In this document: positions 58,960-64,000 of the stretch, in pieces
Layout: every line of letters starts with the position of its first letter
How positions within the stretch are numbered: the first letter of the stretch is position 1
From: Sinotaia quadrata
Lineage: Eukaryota > Mollusca > Gastropoda > Architaenioglossa > Viviparidae
Reading direction: 5' to 3'
Assembly: GCA_028829895.1 (NCBI GenBank)
Contig: CM054179.1
Span: 104,405,375 to 104,469,374 of the forward strand
Length of the DNA: 64,000 bases
Made by a program: the position numbers and the translations under genes
Notes under the pieces: generated by a model
Database searches by the model: none
Seen by the model: the letters and a program-made list of their open reading frames with translations, nothing else
Told to the model about the DNA's origin: nothing

Positions 58960-59512
58960 AATGAACACTTAGCAAAAAGTAAGAGGAATGCATGATTAAC
59001 ATAAACACTTCTTAAAAAGTAACAGGAATGTTACATTAGTGCTCCTCGTAAAAAATAACAGGAATGTTATATTAGTTCACCTCGTATAAAGTAACAGGAA
59101 TGTTACATTAGTTCACCTCGTAAAAAGTAACAGGAATGTTACGTTAGTGCTCCTCGTAAAAAGTAACAGGAATGTTACATTAGTTCACCTCGTAAAAAGT
59201 AACAGGAATGTTACATTAGTTCACCTCGTAAAAAGTAACAGGAATGTTACATTAGTTCACCTCGTATAAAGTAACAGGAATGCATGATTAACATAAAAAC
59301 CTCGTAAAAGGTAATAAAAAATGCATTATTATTATAAACACCTCATCAAAAATAGCAGGAATACATGATTAACATAAACACCTCGTAAAAGGTAACAAAA
59401 ATGCATTATTATTATTATAAACACCTCATCAAAAATAGCAGGAATGCATGATTAACATAAATCCTCGTAAACAGTAACAGGAATGCGTGATTTAACTGAA
59501 CACGTCACGGTT
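58960..59512. repeat. Two-subtype 36/38-bp minisatellite
   Basis: Subtype I (AACAGGAATGTTACATTAGT plus TCACCTCGTAAAAAGT, 36 bp) fills about 59020-59280. Subtype II (AGGAATGCATGATTAACATA plus AACACCTCGTAAAAGGTA, about 38 bp, often with ATTATTATTATAA inserts) lies on both sides. About 15 units in total. Confidence 0.94.
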
Positions 59513-59578
59513 GGAAATGATTTTCTGGACTGAATGAACTCTATTTACCATTTACCTCTTCTGAACAAAGTAAAATTT

Positions 59579-59685
59579 ACAGTAGGCTAAATTTTAAGTT
59601 AGGAATAATAATTTGACCATCAGTCACGTGGTCAGTAGGCTAAATTTTAAGTTAGGTATAATAATTTGGCCATCATAATTTGACT
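59579..59685. repeat. 53-bp tandem duplication
   Basis: CAGTAGGCTAAATTTTAAGT starts at 59580 and 59633. Units continue TAGG.ATAATAATTTG.CCATCA. Confidence 0.93.
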
Positions 59686-61108
59686 AGTGGGATGGTGCAT
59701 CTATAGCAGCATTTTCGTTAAGCAGATCAAAGGGAGTAAATCTTTCTAATGAATTTATCAGTGACCTGATTCCTTAAATAACAGAATAAATTAATTTTGA
59801 GTTAGTTACGTCTTGTAATATCACAAATTAATTAATTAATTCATTCATTTAGAAAAGAGAAAAATGTACATATTACCTACCGATATTTGCCAGCATACAT
59901 AATTTGTGATCTAACAGATTTTTGTTGTCTAGGCCTTCGCAAAAGTGAACAAATATGAATTTATTATAATATAAATGCGAAAGTACAGTCACTGTAGACA
60001 GTAGCGGGGTATCTATTGACTTAGGGTAGTCTTGCTTAACACTCCAGCCCTGGGATAGACAAACCACAACCCAAAAGTAATTTGATCTGAGTATTCCGAC
60101 ACTTGACTTCAAAGCATGACGATAACTAATAACACAAACGGGTAGAAAGAATCAAGGAGGAGTCCGGATAGGGCGAACAAAATATTTGCCTGAAAATGGA
60201 AATGATGGGCATTGATCAATAACCAACCCTCCTCATAAGCTAGAATGTATTTTTATAACAGGCGCTGTTTCTCTTTTCTTTTTTTAATGTTGGTATTTTA
60301 CTCCACAGTCATTGCGATATTTGTTATGGAAAAAATTAAATGCCCCTTGTTTTCTTTACAAATTGGAACCCTGATGATCGTAGCGCCACGTAGCGGATTT
60401 GTCTCCCTTACTTAAAAGGAATGGGGATCAAGAGCTGCTGCACAGTGCCATTCTGATCAGTGTCCAATTTGTAAAGACGACAAGGGAAACTACTTTTTAT
60501 AAATATTGCCACTTTGAAGTGAAGTACTTTGCAGTGAAATGTCTAAACGTGCTTTTATTACATTTGCTGCTACAAGACTAAATGTCAATTTTACTTCCAA
60601 TAACTTCAGGGAAACGATGGAGAAAAAAATAAACAGAGTAAAATTCTTAACATACTGGCTCGATAACGGTGAATACGAACGAGATACTTATGCGAATTGA
60701 CACTCGCCCAATTCATTGGATCCACTCGATGTCGTCATAATTAATGTTTCAGAGATCGCTTACCTTTATCCGAATGGCAACCTACACAGAAACAACACAC
60801 ACGGTCGCACAAAACAAATCAAAAGATGAAGAAAATAATGAAAATAAAGAGACAATAAAATAACAAAACAAAAGCGGAACAACTACAACAGAGAAACAAC
60901 AAAATAAAAGCTTTACTAACTTTCCGTTTTCTTTCTAACTTTTAGTTTTCTCTCAAAAACTAAAATTTCGTTTTATCCTGCTCTTGCTAGACCGCCGTAT
61001 ACGTATCGTATTGTTGTATACGTTGTTGATGTTGAATGTAGTGGTCGCCATATTTTAGCATTATACCGTCGTAATTTTAATTAATCTCCATACGATTATA
61101 GTGTTATA
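59686..61108. other. Unique DNA
   Basis: About 1.4 kb, no array and no supported gene. Short frames at 59873-60112 and 60399-60581 have no recognisable domain. Confidence 0.45.
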
Positions 61109-61970
61109 GTGGCAGAGTACATTTGCCCATCCCTATTTCTAGACTTAATTGTTATATAAATTGTTAAATTGTTGAAGTGACCCATTATTGGGCACTCCTT
61201 ATGATGGTATTTTGGTAAGTGTCAAAGTTGGAGAAAACAACTCGAGTTGAGAGTATGCTAGAAATGTGCTGATGCAATGCAAATCAGTTCCAAGTGGATG
61301 GGTAGGTTTTATTATCCAGTGATTAAGACTTATGAAATGAGACCAGCCAATGGGCTGAGATCAAAAGTTTACATGCTGTACAGAATTCTATTGTCTAATC
61401 ACTTTGAATTTGGAGTGGCAAGAATTCCGGTCATGAAAGGTGGCCGTTGGCTTAATGGTGAGTTAACTGACTAATAAAGAGAGAATGGATTTAGGAATAT
61501 TTAATGCATTTATGTAATTAATATGTTATGCTTGTGTTTTACATAGAGATGTATTATATGAGTAGGTTATTTCTACACATTTTTTAATAAGATGCTCATA
61601 TGTAAGATACTCATATGTAATATGCTAAACACTTGACCTAGTTTGTAGTGAAAGCGCTCATAAAATTGAATGTTTAATTTATTATGCTGTGTTTGTGTAT
61701 CGGGCTAATAAATACTGTTACAGGAACAGGAAACTGTAAGTTGAGACTTGAATGTAAGAGAGAATAGAGTTTAAATGTGTAAACTGGAAACTTAGCATTC
61801 GTTTCCTGATTATATTTTACAGGGAATAAGCAGTTTTTCCTTGTTTTACCGGAATCTCCTGGTTTACTGATTATAAACTGCTACGACCATGGTATATGCG
61901 AGAAGTTTCTACTGCAATGTGTAAGTGTAAGGAATACACTGCATTCTGTTTATGTATAGTGGCAAAGTAT
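61109..61970. mobile_element. DR1 dispersed repeat, full copy B
   Basis: It aligns with 10549-11365 throughout, starting GTGGCAGAGTACATTTGCC and ending after TGTAAGGAATACACTGCA. Well-conserved interior blocks are GAGACCAGCCAATG, CTGAGATCAAAAGTTTAC, TTGTCTAATCACTTTGAATT and ACCGGAATCTCCTGGTTTAC. A 65-codon frame (61277-61474) in this copy is broken by stops and a 1-bp shift in copy A, so it is not evidence for a protein. The terminal hairpin of copy A persists here with a mismatch (TGCAATGT ... ACACTGCA). Confidence 0.87.
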
Positions 61971-63380
61971 GCTGACTACATTGAACAATTTCTGGTACTA
62001 GGAAGTTACTGGAAATAGTTACAATTGTTGTTCTACCTGAGTGAGCTAATATTGCAGAGCACCAAATATCCTCTAGAGAAAAGAGCTAGTCAGTTTTGCA
62101 AAGAGATAAGGGAAACATGTGAAATTGATGGTAATAACATGAACAATAAACTTATGTTTTAGGATGTAAGACTATATAGTATTAAAATTATTCGAACCTG
62201 GTTTCATGGAAATATTGACGTCAATTAATCCTTTTCATTGCATTTGTTATAAGTATATTTGATTGAAGATTTAATAAATTTATAGACTTTCTTGCACATA
62301 TTATTAACCATATGTTGGAGAGGAAAGTGGGTGGATGGGGGCTCGCTAAATATAGATTAAAAGATGGATTTATTTTTTCCCTTTAGTAAGAATTTTTCCA
62401 CCTATGGAACTATTGTGTGACGGTAAAGGTTTGTCTTAATGTTGTGGAAGAGAGAAACATTTACAGTGCCCGCATATCCGCCAAGTGAGAGAGACGAGTT
62501 GTTTCTGCTGGAGAATTATTAATAACCTAAAGTTAGATTCTCATCACATGTAATTAGCTATGGGTGATTAATTAATTAATAATAATCATAACCATGAACT
62601 AGGTGGCACTGGCGTCACACTTACTATTGGCGGAGACGTGGTTGTTGATTTTAAGCGATTGCTGTATCTTTAACAGTAATGTCGCCATAACTTGGGTGGT
62701 CACGATACATTTGTTGTTATCGATAAACTGCTGATGTTGGTTTGAGGCAGTCGGCACATAGAGGTACGGATCTCAAAGGAATAATACCTGTATGCGACTT
62801 TTGTTCATGCATCCATTTCTTGGGATGTCTTTTTTTGTTGTTTGTCTTTTTCTAACTAAGATCTTTTGCTATTTTATTTAATTCACAGGCTGGATACCTC
62901 ATCTCACCATAACCCACCAGTGAAAGGTACTGTGCACGCACCAGGTGTGTGTTACATTAAACGCCAGGGAGTCAGGAGGTAAAAAAAGTGTAAAGTTTGC
63001 ACGTGTCGGATTTGTCCGGGAGGGAAGGGAGTTGGAGGGGGGATTCGGTCGGTAAGGGTCGCTTCTGCTGAAATTGTGCAAGTATTTTTAATTGTTTTGT
63101 CCACTGATACTACGTCAAATGTGCACATATTGCATTTCTTTTTAATTATTAGATCTTTCCGGGTGTGTATTGACATGTACGTATGAGTGTGTTTTTCCAT
63201 TTATATGGTTCATTCTGACATATTTGTATGTTACCACCCAGTGTACAAGTCTATGTTATGATTTGCTGCGCGAATCCAACTCTGTGCATTTATATCGCTT
63301 GCCTCATTCTCTCCTCACAGAAAGTAACAGGAGCCAAATATGCGCTAGAATCTGCACTCTAATAAAGTCATTGATGTATT
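61971..63380. other. Unique DNA
   Basis: About 1.4 kb without arrays. TTAATTAATTAATAATAAT-type stretch near 62567-62586. No supported gene. Confidence 0.45.
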
Positions 63381-63382
63381 AT

Positions 63383-63500
63383 AGTAAATAATCTCTTCTT
63401 TATAGTTTATAGTCATTACTACATTGTAGTAAATACATCTCTTTCTTTATAGTTTATACTTTATAGTCATTACTACATTGTGGTAACACCTCTTTCTTTA
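63383..63500. repeat. ~60-bp tandem duplication
   Basis: CTTTATAGTTTATA through TAGTCATTACTACATTGTRG and TAA.A..TCTTTCTT occurs twice, the second copy with an internal TTTATA duplication. Confidence 0.88.
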
Positions 63501-63514
63501 AGGCTTGTAGACAA

Positions 63515-63745
63515 ACAATTATAAGGCTTTATAAAACAACCACTTCTTGACGATTAAGAGACAAACATCTTTAAGATTATAAGACAAACATCTTTAAGTT
63601 TTCAGACAAATATCCTTAAAGTTTTAGACAAAATGTTTTACATTTTCTGACAAAATATCTTTAGGTTTTAGACAAACATCTTTAAAAGCTTTTAGACAAA
63701 CATTTGTAAACGTTGTAGACAAACATCTTTAGGTTCTTAGACAAC
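63515..63745. repeat. Degenerate ~27-bp minisatellite
   Basis: About nine units of AGACAAACATCTTTAAGTTT-type sequence, spacing 24-31 bp, with many substitutions. Confidence 0.9.
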
Positions 63746-63841
63746 CACCTTGGTCGTACTGTTAACGTCTTCCCGGGCAGATTGCAGCGTTGTACCAGAT
63801 CTGGGCCAGAAAAGGAATCAATCACAAATATAAAATAATGA

Positions 63842-63945
63842 GTGCACAAGAACTCAAGAATTCAGTTGTGCACAAGAACTCAAGAATTCAGATGTGTACA
63901 AGAACTCAAGAATTCAACTGTGCACAAGAACTCAAGAATTCAGGT
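63842..63945. repeat. 26-bp minisatellite, 4 copies
   Basis: GTGCACAAGAACTCAAGAAT starts at 63842, 63868, 63894 and 63920 (third unit reads GTGTACAAG). Near identical. Confidence 0.96.
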
Positions 63946-64000
63946 TCATGAATATGTTCTTGTGTACGAACCACCATAATACAGCTATAGTGCCATTTTG

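Noticed and set aside
61277..61474. 65-codon frame in DR1 copy B with a GGTGAGTTAAC donor-like end
   Set aside because: Copy A has in-frame stops and a 1-bp shift in the same region, so there is no sign of protein constraint.

Overview
The window reads as non-coding nuclear DNA from an animal, most likely an invertebrate. It is AT-rich. It has no dense ORFs, operons, rRNA or convincing tRNA genes, and no long open frame that looks like a conserved cellular protein. It is packed with (CA)n, (GA)n, (TCTA)n and (CTTT)n microsatellites. The style (very many private minisatellites plus decayed hAT DNA transposons with BED-type transposase) fits a mollusc or similar marine invertebrate, but no single feature proves this. 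The window is probably intergenic or a very large intron.

Layout. 1-10.5 kb: unique AT-rich DNA broken by minisatellites with units of 37, 39, 44, about 40, 17, 90 and 20 bp, plus TC, CA and GA microsatellites. 10.5-11.4 kb: a full copy of a dispersed family of about 0.82 kb, named here DR1. 11.4-19.4 kb: mostly unique, with 30-bp and 33-bp arrays and GATA-rich DNA. 19.4-22.3 kb: a repeat cluster with a 32-bp array of about 25 units and two-site variant units, and a 41-bp array. 22.3-34 kb: unique or AT-rich DNA, a perfect 15-bp hairpin at 25.16 kb, several arrays of 43-92 bp units (one with a G-rich block in every unit), and a palindromic TCTA array at 33.9 kb. 36-41 kb: two partial DR1 copies and a hAT-like terminus at 38.5 kb followed by 34-bp, 41-bp and 117-bp arrays. 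42-47 kb: 37-bp arrays (one with a 74-bp higher-order period), a hAT-like end at 44.08 kb and a long CTTT tract. 47.5-48.8 kb: a complete, non-autonomous hAT element with 8-bp target-site duplication, imperfect terminal inverted repeats, a subterminal hairpin and a broken transposase fragment. 49-60 kb: more arrays, a 420-bp polypurine block and 2-3 kb unique stretches. 61.1-62 kb: the second full DR1 copy. 63.4-64 kb: three more short arrays.

The intervals I list as tandem or simple repeats add up to about 15 kb, nearly a quarter of the window. More than 40 arrays have unrelated unit sequences, and many of the higher-copy ones have unit lengths between 30 and 47 bp. The most notable signals are the DR1 family with one fixed end and variable truncation at the other, the intact hAT element with its TSD, and the unusual density and internal order of the minisatellites. 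No set of genes working together can be described. Two weak candidate exons (28.9 kb and 58.3 kb) are flagged as such.
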